From Streptomyces sp. NBS 14/10 (GTDB lineage Bacteria > Actinomycetota > Actinomycetes > Streptomycetales > Streptomycetaceae), in the NCBI RefSeq assembly GCF_002224125.1, contig NZ_NCSM01000015.1, positions 62,001 to 126,000 of the forward strand: a DNA stretch of 64,000 nucleotides, in the 5' to 3' direction. Below, piece after piece: positions 1 through 8,258 of the stretch. Below the pieces are notes generated by a model. That model did not search any database, was not told where the DNA came from, and saw nothing but the letters and a program-made list of their open reading frames with translations. A program made the translations under genes and the position numbers. Position 1 is the first letter of the stretch; every line of letters starts with the position of its first letter.

Positions 1-212
1 CGACCCCATTCCGGTCCGGCCGCGAGGACTTGGGAGGCAGGCTCATCGCACGGTCCTTCCTTCGTGAGAGGTGCGGGAGCCAGAAATGTACAGACCGGGT
101 GCGCGGATGGTCGGTTCAGGTCGGGGTTGAAAGTTCACCATGTTCTCCGCCGCTCCCTTCCCGGCGTACGGCCGGGGCGGCAGGTGCGGGAAACCGCACA
201 CAGGAGGTGGAG

Positions 213-1628
213 ATGCGCAGGGCCGTCGTACTCGGGGGCAGCGTCGCGGGGCTGTTGGCTGCCCGGGTGCTCAGTGATCACGCGGACGAGGTGATCGTTC
301 TCGAACGGGACGACATCGCCCCCTCGGGCGACTTCGGGGGTGGTCAGGGGCCTCGCCCCGGTGTTCCGCAGGGCACCCAGATGCACGCTCTGCTGGACGC
401 GGGCCGCCGGAAGATCGACCACTGGTTGCCCGGATTCGCCACCGAACTCGTCGCCGACGGCGCTGCCCTCGCGGACACCGGGACGGATGTGCACCACTAC
501 TTCGAGGGCAGACTCAAGGTCCTGGTCGACGGCGTGGAGATGATCAGCGCCACGCGGCCCTTCCTGGAGTCACATCTGCGCCGCAGGGTGTTGGCGCTCG
601 GGAATCTGCGGCTGGTCAACGGTCGGGTGCGCGGACTGGCCTTCACCGGCGAGCGGGTGAGCGGGGTGCGCTACCTGGGTGGGCAATCGGCCGGGACCGA
701 GGCCGGGGACGCGGCGGGGAGCGCGGCCGATGAGGAGGTGCTGGACGCCGACCTGGTGGTCGACGCGACCGGCCGCGCCAGCCGGATCGGGGCCTGGCTA
801 CGGGAGGGCGGCTGGCCCGAGCCGCAGACGCGCCGTATGCAGGTGGATCTCGGCTATGCCACCGCCCTGTTCCGCCGGCCGGAAGGATCGGACGGCGCCG
901 CCTTGGCACAGTCCCTGGCCACCCTGCCGGACGGCCGACTGCGGCTGGGCACCCTCGGCCGGGTCGAGGGAGATCGATGGATCGCCCTGGTGGCCGGGTA
1001 CGCCGACGACCGACCGGGGCGGGAGATGGAGGAGTTCCTGCTCCGCTGCAAGGAGGACCCGGCGGCACCGTTCCGCCGGCTGGCCGAGGACGGCGAGCCG
1101 ATCGGGGAGCCGATCGCCTACCGGCATCCGGACAATCGACGCCGCGACTTCCACCGTCTGGACCGTTTCCCCGCCGGACTCCTCGCGATCGGCGACACCA
1201 TGGCGTCGTTCAACCCAATCTATGGCCAGGGCATGTCCTCGGCCGCGATCCACGCCTCATGCCTGGCGGCCCATCTCGAATCCGGGCAGTCCCCGCGGGA
1301 CCCGGCGTGGTCGTACTTCAAGCGGGTCCGGGCCGTCGTGGACGACGCGTGGCAGACGTCCGCCGTCAACGACCTGAAGCTGCCGCACGTCCCCGGGCCA
1401 CGGCCACGGGGTTTCACGGTCGCATCCCGGCTCAGTGACCTCATCGTCCGGGCGTCCGTGACCGATCCGGTGATACACCGACGATTCCTGGACGTGGCAC
1501 ACATGATCTCCCCGGTGAAGACCCTGATGCGCCCCGGCACGGTGTTGCGGGCCGTACGGGCGGTGCGCAAGCAGGACACCCCCGCGCCGGCCACCGCGGT
1601 CACCAGCCGGTCAGCAGTAGGTGGTTGA
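213..1628 (+). CDS. FAD-dependent oxidoreductase (hydroxylase/epoxidase-like)
   Basis: The predicted protein has 471 residues. It opens with a Rossmann FAD-binding fold (VLGGSVAGLLAARVL, a GxGxxG-type motif with the first Gly pair as GGS) and has the C-terminal FAD-ribityl motif GDTMASFNPIYGQGM typical of group A flavin monooxygenases and squalene-epoxidase-like enzymes. ATG 213 is chosen because AGGAGG lies at 202-207 with ideal spacing and the flavin fold starts at residue 2; the frame is open further upstream but those residues look non-coding. It presumably oxidises a small hydrophobic substrate with NAD(P)H and O2, but the substrate cannot be read. Its 3' end overlaps, tail to tail, the fragment of a membrane protein on the other strand. 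Confidence 0.85.
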   Translation: MRRAVVLGGSVAGLLAARVLSDHADEVIVLERDDIAPSGDFGGGQGPRPGVPQGTQMHALLDAGRRKIDHWLPGFATELVADGAALADTGTDVHHYFEGRLKVLVDGVEMISATRPFLESHLRRRVLALGNLRLVNGRVRGLAFTGERVSGVRYLGGQSAGTEAGDAAGSAADEEVLDADLVVDATGRASRIGAWLREGGWPEPQTRRMQVDLGYATALFRRPEGSDGAALAQSLATLPDGRLRLGTLGRVEGDRWIALVAGYADDRPGREMEEFLLRCKEDPAAPFRRLAEDGEPIGEPIAYRHPDNRRRDFHRLDRFPAGLLAIGDTMASFNPIYGQGMSSAAIHASCLAAHLESGQSPRDPAWSYFKRVRAVVDDAWQTSAVNDLKLPHVPGPRPRGFTVASRLSDLIVRASVTDPVIHRRFLDVAHMISPVKTLMRPGTVLRAVRAVRKQDTPAPATAVTSRSAVGG

Positions 1629-1984
1629 GGAGGAGATGAGCAGGGCGAGGAGGGCCGCAGACACGAGCAGGGCGAGATGGCGTTCGGCGACCGGACTGCC
1701 CGGGGGGTCCGGTCGCCGGATGACGGCGCGGTGCCGTCCTGGTGTGACGGCGTCGTGCCGTACGAGGGCGAGCGTCGCGCAGGCGCGGCGCAGCCCCGTC
1801 ACCGTCGCCAGGCCCATGATGAGCACGGTGCACGCGAGGTTCGCCCACACCCAGTACCAGTACGGTCTGATGCCGCCGGCTCCCTGGTAGTAGCGCTCGA
1901 CCAGCAGACGGTACGCCTCCCACCAGGAGAAACCGGCGAGCGTGAAGAGGAGCGGGACGACGGCGAACCCGGCGAGCAGTCGGC
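1611..1984 (-). pseudogene. C-terminal remnant of a polytopic membrane protein
   Basis: Read on the minus strand, the last ~120 codons encode three clear hydrophobic segments (LLAGFAVVPLLFTLAGF, WANLACTVLIMGLATV, LALLVSAALLALLI) separated by a loop with an aromatic WWEAYRLLVERYYQG motif, as in the last helices of multi-helix envelope proteins, perhaps GT39/GT87-like glycosyltransferases (tentative). There is no start: upstream of about 1985 the sequence becomes, in another frame, the middle of a DUF2064 protein. The natural reading is a deletion that removed the 5' part of this gene and the 3' part of the DUF2064 gene. Probably not expressed as a functional product. Confidence 0.7.
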
Positions 1985-2320
1985 GAAGTCCACGGTGAGG
2001 AGTTCGGGCGTGACCTGGGGCGTGTCCATGCCGATGAGCAGGGCGGGCCCGTCGCATCCGGCGAAGGCGTCGGCGAGCCGCTCGTCGAGCCCGCCCGCAC
2101 ACTGGGGTACGACGTCGAAGCCGGGCGGCAGCCAGGGGCCCGGCGTCCCGTCGAGCACAAGGACACGACGGGACGCGGGGGTCGCCGCCACCGCGCTCAG
2201 GGTGTCCGCGAGGGCCGCACGAGCCAGCGACGCGGCCTCACCGACGGTGAACGGCGGTGTCAGCCGTGTCTTGACCCACCCGGGCCGCGGCTCTTTGGCG
2301 ATGACGAGCAGCGTGGTCAC
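1985..2320 (-). pseudogene. Truncated DUF2064 (TIGR04282-like) glycosyl/nucleotidyltransferase
   Basis: The start is intact: GTG at 2320 preceded by GGGAGGTGG, overlapping the stop of the upstream glycosyltransferase as GTGA (translational coupling). The first ~110 residues match the DUF2064 fold, with the opening LLVIAKEPRPGWVKTRL and the GPALLIGMDTPQVTPELL strand that carries the metal-binding Asp. Family members run to about 200-220 residues with a GG(F/Y)-containing C-terminal half; here homology stops after LLTVDFAD at about 1985 and the frame runs into membrane-protein sequence until a stop at 1799. The enzyme is therefore cut in half and unlikely to be active. Such proteins usually accompany a GT2 and are of uncertain substrate. 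Confidence 0.75.
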
Positions 2321-3034
2321 CGAGGACCACCTCCCGGTGCGGCCGGATCGCCGAGGACCCGGCTCATATCGCGCGCCGTCTGCCAGGTGCCGCGCCAGGT
2401 GCCGGTGACCTTGGAGGCCCCGGCGCGCGGCAGATCCGGGACGTCGTGCTCCGCGATGCGCCATCCGGCGTCGGCGGCCCCTACGACCATCTGGAGGGGG
2501 TAGCCGCTGCGCCGGTCCGAGGCCCAGCAGCGCCTCGCGGCGGGTGGCGCGCAGCGGCCCGAGGTCGCGCAGCCGCAGCCCGGTGCGACGGCGCAGTATC
2601 CGCGCGAGCGCGAGATTGCCGGCCCGGGCGTGCACGGGCCAGGCGCCCCGGCCCTGCGGACGGCGTCGGCCGAGCACCAAGTCGGCCTCACCGGCCCGGA
2701 CCTCGCGGACGAAGGGGAGGAGCGAGGAGGGGGCGAGCGAGGCGTCGCGGTCGCAGAAGCACACGATGTCGGCGGTCGCCGCGGTCAGACCGGCGTGACA
2801 GGCGGCGCCGAAGCCGCGGCGCGGCTCAGCGACGGCGGTCGCCCCCAGCTCGCGGGCGAGGGCGGCGGAGCCGTCGGTGGATCCGTTGTCCACGACAAGC
2901 GCGCGCCGGCCGGCGGGGATGTGCGCGAGCACCCAGGGCAGGGCGTCGGCCTCGTTCAGGCAGGGGAGGATCACGTCGACAGCCGGTGCCGGGCCGTGCA
3001 CAGGCTCCGTGGGAGAGGTGGTCACGGCCTTCAC
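2317..3034 (-). pseudogene. GT2-family glycosyltransferase with internal frameshift
   Basis: The N-terminal two thirds is a standard GT-A fold: VDVILPCLNEADALPWVL, then DNGSTDGSA (nucleotide-sugar binding) and CFCDRDASL in the place of the DxD motif, then LVLGRRRP. After REALLGL (around 2519-2522) the family sequence continues only in another frame as DRRSGYPLQMVV, AGWRIAEHDVP and GASKVTGTWRGT, ending with a stop at 2317-2319. The shift fits a loss of about two bases in the run CTCGGACC. Either the gene is dead or there is a sequencing error. The start is GTG 3034 or GTG 3025. It was translationally coupled to the DUF2064 gene downstream, which is itself truncated, so decay of the whole operon is the simplest reading. 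Confidence 0.75.
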
Positions 3035-3148
3035 TCTACGAACGCGAATGGCGCATATCGGACTTCCGCTCCTTACGAAACACGGACGTCGGAGCCGGGC
3101 GGGGCCCGGGCAGCCGTCCGGCCGGGGGAGTGGTGCCAGGCTGGACCC

Positions 3149-3925
3149 ATGCAGCAGCCATACGAGCCGACCGCGGCCGGACCCATGGACCCGCGCCACC
3201 GGTCGGCCGAAGTCGCCCACGTCCTGGTCGTGGAGGACGATCCCACCGTCGCCGAGGTCGTCTGCGGATACCTCGGCCGCTCGGGGTACACCGTGGACCA
3301 GGCAGAGGACGGGCCGACCGCACTCGCCCGCGCCGCCGTGCACCGGCCTGACCTCGTGGTGCTCGATCTGATGCTGCCGGGCATGGACGGTCTTGAGGTG
3401 TGCCGGCGGATACGGGGACACGAGCCCGTACCGGTCATCATGCTCACCGCCCGCGGCGACGAGGACGACCGGATCCTGGGCCTGGAGGTGGGCGCCGATG
3501 ACTACGTCACCAAGCCGTTCAGCCCGCGGGAGCTCATGCTGCGGGTGCGGTCGGTGCTGCGCCGCACACGGCCGAACACAACCGGAACGCCGAACACGCC
3601 CGGAACGGAAGCGCGGCCCCTCCACGCGGCCGGTCTCACCGTCGATCCCGCCGCCCGCCGCGCCGTCAAGAACGGCGTCGAACTCGCTCTCACCCTGCGC
3701 GAGTTCGACCTGCTCGCGTTCTTTCTGCGCCATCCCGGCCGCGCCTACAGCCGTGAGGACCTGATGCGCGAGGTCTGGGGCTGGGACTTCGGCGACCTGT
3801 CCACGGTCACCGTCCATGTCCGCCGACTGCGCGGCAAGGTCGAGGACGACCCGGCCCGACCCCGCCTGATCCAGACCGTGTGGGGCGTGGGCTACCGCTT
3901 CGACCCCGCCGAGCCGGAGCGCTGA
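3149..3925 (+). CDS. OmpR/PhoB-family response regulator
   Basis: The 258-residue protein has an N-terminal receiver domain with acidic pocket ED-D (residues 29-31), phospho-acceptor Asp73 in LVVLDLMLPGMDG, the switch Thr in MLTARG and Lys122 in YVTKPF, followed after a variable Asn/Thr/Pro linker by a winged-helix DNA-binding domain (LTLREFDLLAFFLRHPGRAYSREDLMREVWG, given here only as its position near residues 175-205, and VRRLRGKVEDD). ATG 3149 gives a short leader before the receiver; ATG 3185 is a possible alternative. It is followed after 3 bases by its histidine kinase, so the two form an operon. The signal is unknown. Confidence 0.92.
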   Translation: MQQPYEPTAAGPMDPRHRSAEVAHVLVVEDDPTVAEVVCGYLGRSGYTVDQAEDGPTALARAAVHRPDLVVLDLMLPGMDGLEVCRRIRGHEPVPVIMLTARGDEDDRILGLEVGADDYVTKPFSPRELMLRVRSVLRRTRPNTTGTPNTPGTEARPLHAAGLTVDPAARRAVKNGVELALTLREFDLLAFFLRHPGRAYSREDLMREVWGWDFGDLSTVTVHVRRLRGKVEDDPARPRLIQTVWGVGYRFDPAEPER

Positions 3926-3928
3926 CCC

Positions 3929-5041
3929 GTGCGCGACATGCTGCTCATCGCCCTGCTCGCCTTCCTCGGCGCCGCCGCCGCCGGGCTGCTCGGGGCGTGC
4001 GTGCTGCGGCTGGTCCGGCGGCGCTCGCTCATCGCGCACCTCGCCGTGGTCGCCGCCGTCGCTGTGGCCGCGATGCTCGCCGGCACACTGGCCGTGGCGT
4101 GGGCGATGTTCCTGTCCGCACACGACCTGACCGTCGTCACGACCGTGGTCGCGATGGCGGCCGTCGTCTCCCTGGCCACCGCCCTGCTGCTGGGCCGCTG
4201 GGTCGTCGCCCGCAGCCGGGCCCTCGCGGTCGCCGCCCGCTCGTTCGGCGACGGCGGCGACTTCACCAGCCCCGAAGGACCCGCGACCGCCGAACTGGAC
4301 GCGCTGAGCCGGGAGCTGCGGGCGACCAGCGCCAAGCTGGCCGAATCCCGCGACCGTGAGCGGGCGCTGGAGTCCTCCCGGCGTGAACTCGTCGCCTGGA
4401 TCTCGCACGACCTCCGCACACCGCTCGCCGGACTGCGGGCGATGTCCGAGGCGCTGGAGGACGGCGTCGCCGCGGACCCCGACCGCTATCTGCGCCAGAT
4501 CCGCACCGAGGTCGAACGGCTCAATGACATGGTGGGCGACCTGTTCGAGCTGTCCCGCATCCACGCGGGCGCCCTCGCCCTCACCCCTTCCCGGACCTCC
4601 CTGTACGACCTCGTGGGTGACGCTCTCGCGGGTGCGGACCCGCTCGCGCGCGAGCACGGTGTGCGGCTCGTCGGCGACCACGTCCAACCGGTGCCGGTCG
4701 AGGTGGACGGCAAGGAGATGAGCCGGGTGCTCGGCAACCTCCTGGTGAACGCGATCCGGCGGACCCCGGCCGACGGCACGGTCGCGGTGGCCGCCGAGCG
4801 CTCCGCGGACGGCGTCGTCGTGTCCGTGACGGATGGCTGCGGCGGCATTCCGGAGGAGGATCTGCCGCGCGTTTTCGACACCGGCTGGCGCGGCACCTAC
4901 GCCCGCACACCCCCGGCAGGCGCCGGCCTCGGCCTCGCGATCGTCCGGGGCATCGTGGAGGCCCACCACGGGCGCGCCACCGTGCGCAACGTCTCCGGCG
5001 GCTGCCGCTTCGAGGTGACGCTCCCCGCGGCCGAGGGATGA
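3929..5041 (+). CDS. Sensor histidine kinase, HAMP-type, partner of the OmpR regulator
   Basis: GTG start three bases after the regulator stop. The 370-residue protein has two N-terminal membrane helices (residues ~3-25 and ~33-75, the latter long and Ala/Val-rich and possibly a hairpin), a HAMP-like segment, a DHp helix with the phosphorylated His160 in WISHDLRTPLAGL, and a HATPase domain with N box (NLLVNAIRRTPADG), G1 (VTDGCGGIP) and G2 (GAGLGLAIVRGIVEAHHG). There is almost no extracytoplasmic sensor loop, so the signal is likely sensed in or near the membrane. It is a complete protein, in contrast to the broken genes on both sides. Confidence 0.92.
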   Translation: MRDMLLIALLAFLGAAAAGLLGACVLRLVRRRSLIAHLAVVAAVAVAAMLAGTLAVAWAMFLSAHDLTVVTTVVAMAAVVSLATALLLGRWVVARSRALAVAARSFGDGGDFTSPEGPATAELDALSRELRATSAKLAESRDRERALESSRRELVAWISHDLRTPLAGLRAMSEALEDGVAADPDRYLRQIRTEVERLNDMVGDLFELSRIHAGALALTPSRTSLYDLVGDALAGADPLAREHGVRLVGDHVQPVPVEVDGKEMSRVLGNLLVNAIRRTPADGTVAVAAERSADGVVVSVTDGCGGIPEEDLPRVFDTGWRGTYARTPPAGAGLGLAIVRGIVEAHHGRATVRNVSGGCRFEVTLPAAEG

Positions 5042-5074
5042 GCGGCCGGGGCGCGGACCTCCAGGGTGCCGCGC

Positions 5075-5352
5075 TCACCCACCGCGCAGCTCGGCGCGGG
5101 CGAACTCCCGTATTCCCTCCTCGAAGCCGACCCGGGCCTGCCACCCCAGCTCGGCCCGCAGCCGCGACGAGTCCGCCGTGATGTGCCGGACGTCCCCCAG
5201 CCGGTACTCCCCGGTCACCACGGGTTCGGGCCCCAGCGCCCGTGCCATCTCGCCGACCGTGTGCGGCTCGCCGCTGCCGGTGTTGTACGCCGCGAGTGCG
5301 CCCTTGGGCGAACCCGCCTCCAGCGCCGCCACATTGGCGGCGGCCACGTCGG
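5075..5352 (-). pseudogene. C-terminal remnant of an NAD-dependent sugar epimerase/dehydratase
   Basis: About 90 codons match the end of extended-SDR nucleotide-sugar epimerases: DVAAANVAALEAG, then AYNTGSGEPHTVGEMARAL, the GDVRHITADSSRLRAELGW substrate-binding segment, and a short terminal FEEGIREFARAELRG. The coenzyme-binding N-terminal half and catalytic YxxxK are missing. Upstream at about 5350 the sequence switches, in a different frame, to the N-terminal half of an unrelated classical SDR, so the gene has lost its start by deletion or recombination. It lies tail to tail with the histidine kinase. In other actinobacteria such an epimerase can sit beside a GT2 and a DUF2064 protein, both of which are also broken here. 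Confidence 0.75.
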
Positions 5353-5732
5353 TTTGTTGCGAACTGCAGCTCCCAGCCCTCGCGGGTTCGTTCGAGGCCG
5401 CCGGTGGCCGCGCCTGCGTTGTTGATCAGAAGGTGCAGCGGGCCACGCCACGCGTCGACGAATCGTGCGACGGTCGTCTTGTCGGCGAGGTCGAGCCGAG
5501 CGACGTGGGGCCGGGTTCTCCCGGTGGACTTGGCGATTGCCTCAGAGACAGCGTGGCCTGCGGTTGTGTTGCGGACGGCGAGGGTGACCTCTGCGCCGGC
5601 AGCGGCCAAAGCGCGAGCAGTCTCGATCCCGATACCGGAGGAAGCTCCCGTCACGATGGCGCGGACGCCGGTCAGGTCGTGGCCTCGCAGCACGTCGTCC
5701 GCGGTGCTGGCGTCGGTGAAGGGTGTGGACAT
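5353..5732 (-). pseudogene. N-terminal half of a short-chain dehydrogenase, truncated
   Basis: From ATG 5732 (an in-frame ATG at 5750 is also possible) the sequence encodes the NAD(P)-binding half of a retinol-dehydrogenase-like SDR: VRAIVTGASSGIGIETARAL, then HVARLDLADKTTVARFV and the LHLLINNAGAATGG (NNAG) strand, ending at GWELQFATN. The next expected motif (NHLGHF) and the catalytic Ser-Tyr-Lys are absent: after about 5353 the DNA belongs to an epimerase in another frame. The promoter side is intact and divergent from a TetR regulator gene, suggesting this SDR was once its target. A C-terminal fragment of a similar SDR occurs at 18969-19325. Confidence 0.78.
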
Positions 5733-5756
5733 GAGCTCAGACTCGGCCATGGGCGG

Positions 5757-5806
5757 ACTATACACAGTAGACTTGATTTGTATAGTTTGACTGCTCCTCG
5801 TATGCT
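5757..5806 (+). promoter_or_regulatory. Inverted-repeat operator and probable leaderless promoter of the TetR gene
   Basis: A perfect 8-base inverted repeat, ACTATACA at 5757-5764 and TGTATAGT at 5779-5786, sits between the divergent SDR fragment and the TetR gene. TTGTAT (5778-5783), 17 bases, then TATGCT (5801-5806) reads as a -35/-10 pair, leaving only six bases to the ATG at 5813 and no Shine-Dalgarno sequence, so a leaderless transcript is likely. The right arm of the repeat overlaps the -35 hexamer, which fits repression by the TetR protein itself. Element boundaries are by eye. Confidence 0.55.
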
Positions 5807-5812
5807 CGGTCC

Positions 5813-6385
5813 ATGAGTAGCCCTGATGCCGGCCACCCGTCCTCGCCAGTCGCCGATATCAGCCGGCGGGCCATGGTTCTGGACGCCGCCCTGACCACGT
5901 TCGCGCGATTCGGGTACCGGAAGACCTCGATGGAGGAGGTGGCGCAGGCGGCGCACATCTCCCGGCCAGGGCTCTACTTCCTCTTCTCCTCGAAAGAGGT
6001 CCTGTTCCGGGCCGCGGTCACCCAAGTCCTGGAACGCGACATCGCAACGGTCGAACACGTCCTGGCTGACACCGCACGCCCCCTGCCAGAGCGTCTCGTC
6101 GAAGCGTTCGACCAGTGGGCGGGCCGCTACATCGGCCCATTGACACGCGATGTCGCGGAGGTCATCGAAGCCAACCCCGATCTGCTCGGCGAGATAGCGG
6201 AGACCGCGCCACAGCGTTTTGAGGAGCTGATCACCGATGCGATCGCCGCGGAGACAGGACGGGAGGCGGCGCTTGTTGTCGCCCAGACGATGATCAGCGC
6301 ATCAATCGGCCTCAAGCATCAGGCGCCGTCACGGGAGTTCTTTCTCGCACGGTTGAAGGTCGCCATCGATCTCCTGGCGCGCTGA
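5813..6385 (+). CDS. TetR/AcrR-family transcriptional regulator
   Basis: The 190-residue protein has a classic TetR DNA-binding head: RRAMVLDAALTTFARFGY, then the helix-turn-helix TSMEEVAQAAHISRPGLYF and FSSKEVLFRAAV at about residues 20-75, followed by an all-helical ligand-binding domain without recognisable ligand signature. The likely leaderless start and the palindrome over its promoter suggest autoregulation. Its divergent neighbour is now only an SDR fragment, so the regulator may have lost its original target. Confidence 0.9.
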   Translation: MSSPDAGHPSSPVADISRRAMVLDAALTTFARFGYRKTSMEEVAQAAHISRPGLYFLFSSKEVLFRAAVTQVLERDIATVEHVLADTARPLPERLVEAFDQWAGRYIGPLTRDVAEVIEANPDLLGEIAETAPQRFEELITDAIAAETGREAALVVAQTMISASIGLKHQAPSREFFLARLKVAIDLLAR

Positions 6386-6584
6386 GCGGGTCATCGCCGA
6401 CAAGGCCTTACAGCTCTCCGCGGCTTCCGTGCCTACCTGTGCAAACGGCGCGCCCGGGAACCGGCTGCCTCCGGCTTCGGTACAGCCGCCTGACCTGGCA
6501 GGACCCCGGCCCGGCCGGACAGTGAGGTTAGCCTGGAATGTGGCGAAACGCTACGTTCCGTTCCCTGTGCGGAAGGGGCCGACG

Positions 6585-7754
6585 ATGAAATTCCTCTACG
6601 ACGACGAGTCCTTCTCCTTCGAGGCACTGCGCGCCGCGGGCTACGCCGCCTATGGCGGCGCCGACCTGGGCGAGGTCCTGGTCACCTGTCGGCAGATCCC
6701 GGAGGTGGACGAGGAGGCCTGGTCGGTCCGGTGGGCCGCGACGGCGGCGCGCATCGAGCGCATCGGCCGGGGCGCGCTGGCCGCCGGTCACCGAGTCAGT
6801 GCCCGGGAGGCGCTGCTACGCGCGTCCAACTACTACCGGACCGCAGACTTCTACCGCCGCGAGAATCCCGCCGCTGACGCCGAGTCGGCGCGGCTCGCCA
6901 AGGGTTCCCAGCAGACGTTCGCCGACGCGGCCGCCCTGCTCGACACCCCGGCGCGCGCCCTGCGCATCCCGTACGAGGACACCACGCTGCCCGGCTACCT
7001 GTTCCTCGCCGACGATTCGGGCACCCCGCGCCCGACCGTGCTCTACCACGGCGGCTACGACTCCACCCTCGAAGAGAACTACCTGGCACTGGCCGCAGGC
7101 GCGCTGCGGCGCGGCTACCACGTCATCGCGTTCGACGGCCCCGGCCAGGGCAGCACCGTCCGCGACCAGGGCCTGCACTTCCGGCCGGACTGGGAGGCCG
7201 TGGTCACCCCCGTCGTCGACTTCGCGCTCACCCTGCCCGAGGTGGACGCCGAGCGACTCGTGCTGGTCGGCACGAGCCTCGGCGGCTACCTCGCCGCGAG
7301 GGCGGCCGCCTTCGAGCACCGCATCGCCGCGTGCGTACTGCACGACGGCGTCTACGACTTCCACGAAGTCGTCGCCGCAACCGCCGGCCGAGCCGCTTCG
7401 ATGCCCGGCGGTATGGAGGCGCTGATGGCGCAGAACACCAAGGTGCGATGGCTGGTGCGCAACGGCCGGTGGACCTTGGGTGTGTCCGACATCGACGAGC
7501 TGGTCAAGGCAACCGAGGCGTACACCATGGCAGGTGTCGCCGACCGCATCACCTGCCCGACACTCGTACTCGAGGCCGAGAACGACCAGTTCTTCAAGGG
7601 GCAGCCGCGGCGGCTGTTCGACGAGCTGACCTGCCAGAAGGAACTGATCTCCTTCCGCGAGGACGAAGGCGCGGGCGAGCACTGCCACGAGGGCGCGCTC
7701 TCCCTGTTCCACCAGCGCACCTTCGACTGGCTCGACACCGAGTTCGCCGGCTGA
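6585..7754 (+). CDS. Alpha/beta hydrolase (acyl-peptidase/dienelactone-hydrolase-like)
   Basis: The 389-residue enzyme has a helical N-terminal cap of about 150 residues (WSVRWAATAARIE and the LLRASNYYRTADFYRREN stretch) followed by an alpha/beta hydrolase core: oxyanion region VLYHGGYDSTLEE, nucleophile elbow GTSLGGY, acid in LVLEAENDQFFKG and a terminal His in GEHCHEGA. This cap-plus-core layout is seen in 2,6-dihydropseudooxynicotine-hydrolase/FrsA-like enzymes, which cleave C-C or ester bonds; the substrate is unknown. ATG 6585 is supported by GGAAGGGG 13 bases upstream and by family length. The 199-base gap before it, after the TetR gene, shows no gene. Confidence 0.87.
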   Translation: MKFLYDDESFSFEALRAAGYAAYGGADLGEVLVTCRQIPEVDEEAWSVRWAATAARIERIGRGALAAGHRVSAREALLRASNYYRTADFYRRENPAADAESARLAKGSQQTFADAAALLDTPARALRIPYEDTTLPGYLFLADDSGTPRPTVLYHGGYDSTLEENYLALAAGALRRGYHVIAFDGPGQGSTVRDQGLHFRPDWEAVVTPVVDFALTLPEVDAERLVLVGTSLGGYLAARAAAFEHRIAACVLHDGVYDFHEVVAATAGRAASMPGGMEALMAQNTKVRWLVRNGRWTLGVSDIDELVKATEAYTMAGVADRITCPTLVLEAENDQFFKGQPRRLFDELTCQKELISFREDEGAGEHCHEGALSLFHQRTFDWLDTEFAG

Positions 7755-7808
7755 AGTCTCCCTGGAACGACCACCGCCCATCACCTGCGGAGCCCGCCGG
7801 AGTTGCCG

Positions 7809-8258
7809 TCATGCTGGTCGCGGTCGTCTCCACAGCAACGCGACCGCCAGGAGTCCTGCCAGGCAGGGGGCGATGCCGGCCCAGCCCAGCGCCGGCGGCA
7901 GGCCGGTCTCGCCGGGGGTGTCCTTGGTGAGCAGCCCGGTCAGCCCGACGCTTGTGCCGAGCACGAACATCACGGCCGCGGCGGGGCGGGCCCAGCGGTT
8001 GCCCGCCTTGACCGCCCAGGCCGTCGCGAGCCAGGCGACGACGCCGAACGCTCCGATGGCGGACAAGACGACCAGGTATGTGGTGACGGCCGAGTCGACA
8101 CGCGTCTGGCTGTATGTGGGATAGCCGGCCCGGATGTGGTCGGCCAGCAGATGGGTGGTGGCACGGTCGAGGTAGGGGACGATCGTCGCGATGACGGTGA
8201 GTCCAAGACCCGTGTACATCGCTGCGATGGCCAGTCGGTCATGACGTGTCTTCGTCAT
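7809..8258 (-). CDS. Small four-helix membrane protein, unrecognised
   Basis: A 149-residue protein starting MTKTRHDRLAIAAMYTGL with four predicted membrane helices (residues ~10-30, ~58-80, ~88-112 and ~120-143) and a basic RRPRP tail. The second half (WARPAAAVMFVLGTSVGLTGL) resembles many Streptomyces DUF-type membrane proteins. No enzymatic motif is visible. Its start overlaps the last codons of the broken hydrolase gene upstream on the same strand by about 20 bases, so they were probably cotranscribed. Confidence 0.65.
   Translation of the reverse strand: MTKTRHDRLAIAAMYTGLGLTVIATIVPYLDRATTHLLADHIRAGYPTYSQTRVDSAVTTYLVVLSAIGAFGVVAWLATAWAVKAGNRWARPAAAVMFVLGTSVGLTGLLTKDTPGETGLPPALGWAGIAPCLAGLLAVALLWRRPRPA

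Noticed and set aside
1799..4969. A very long minus-strand open frame over the two-component genes
   Set aside because: Only its last parts encode real protein (GT2 head, DUF2064); across 3.1-5.0 kb it is the antisense of the clear regulator and kinase, a usual artefact of very high GC.
5787..5806. TTGACT/TATGCT as the TetR promoter
   Set aside because: These hexamers are only eight bases apart; the pair TTGTAT/TATGCT at 17 bases is better.
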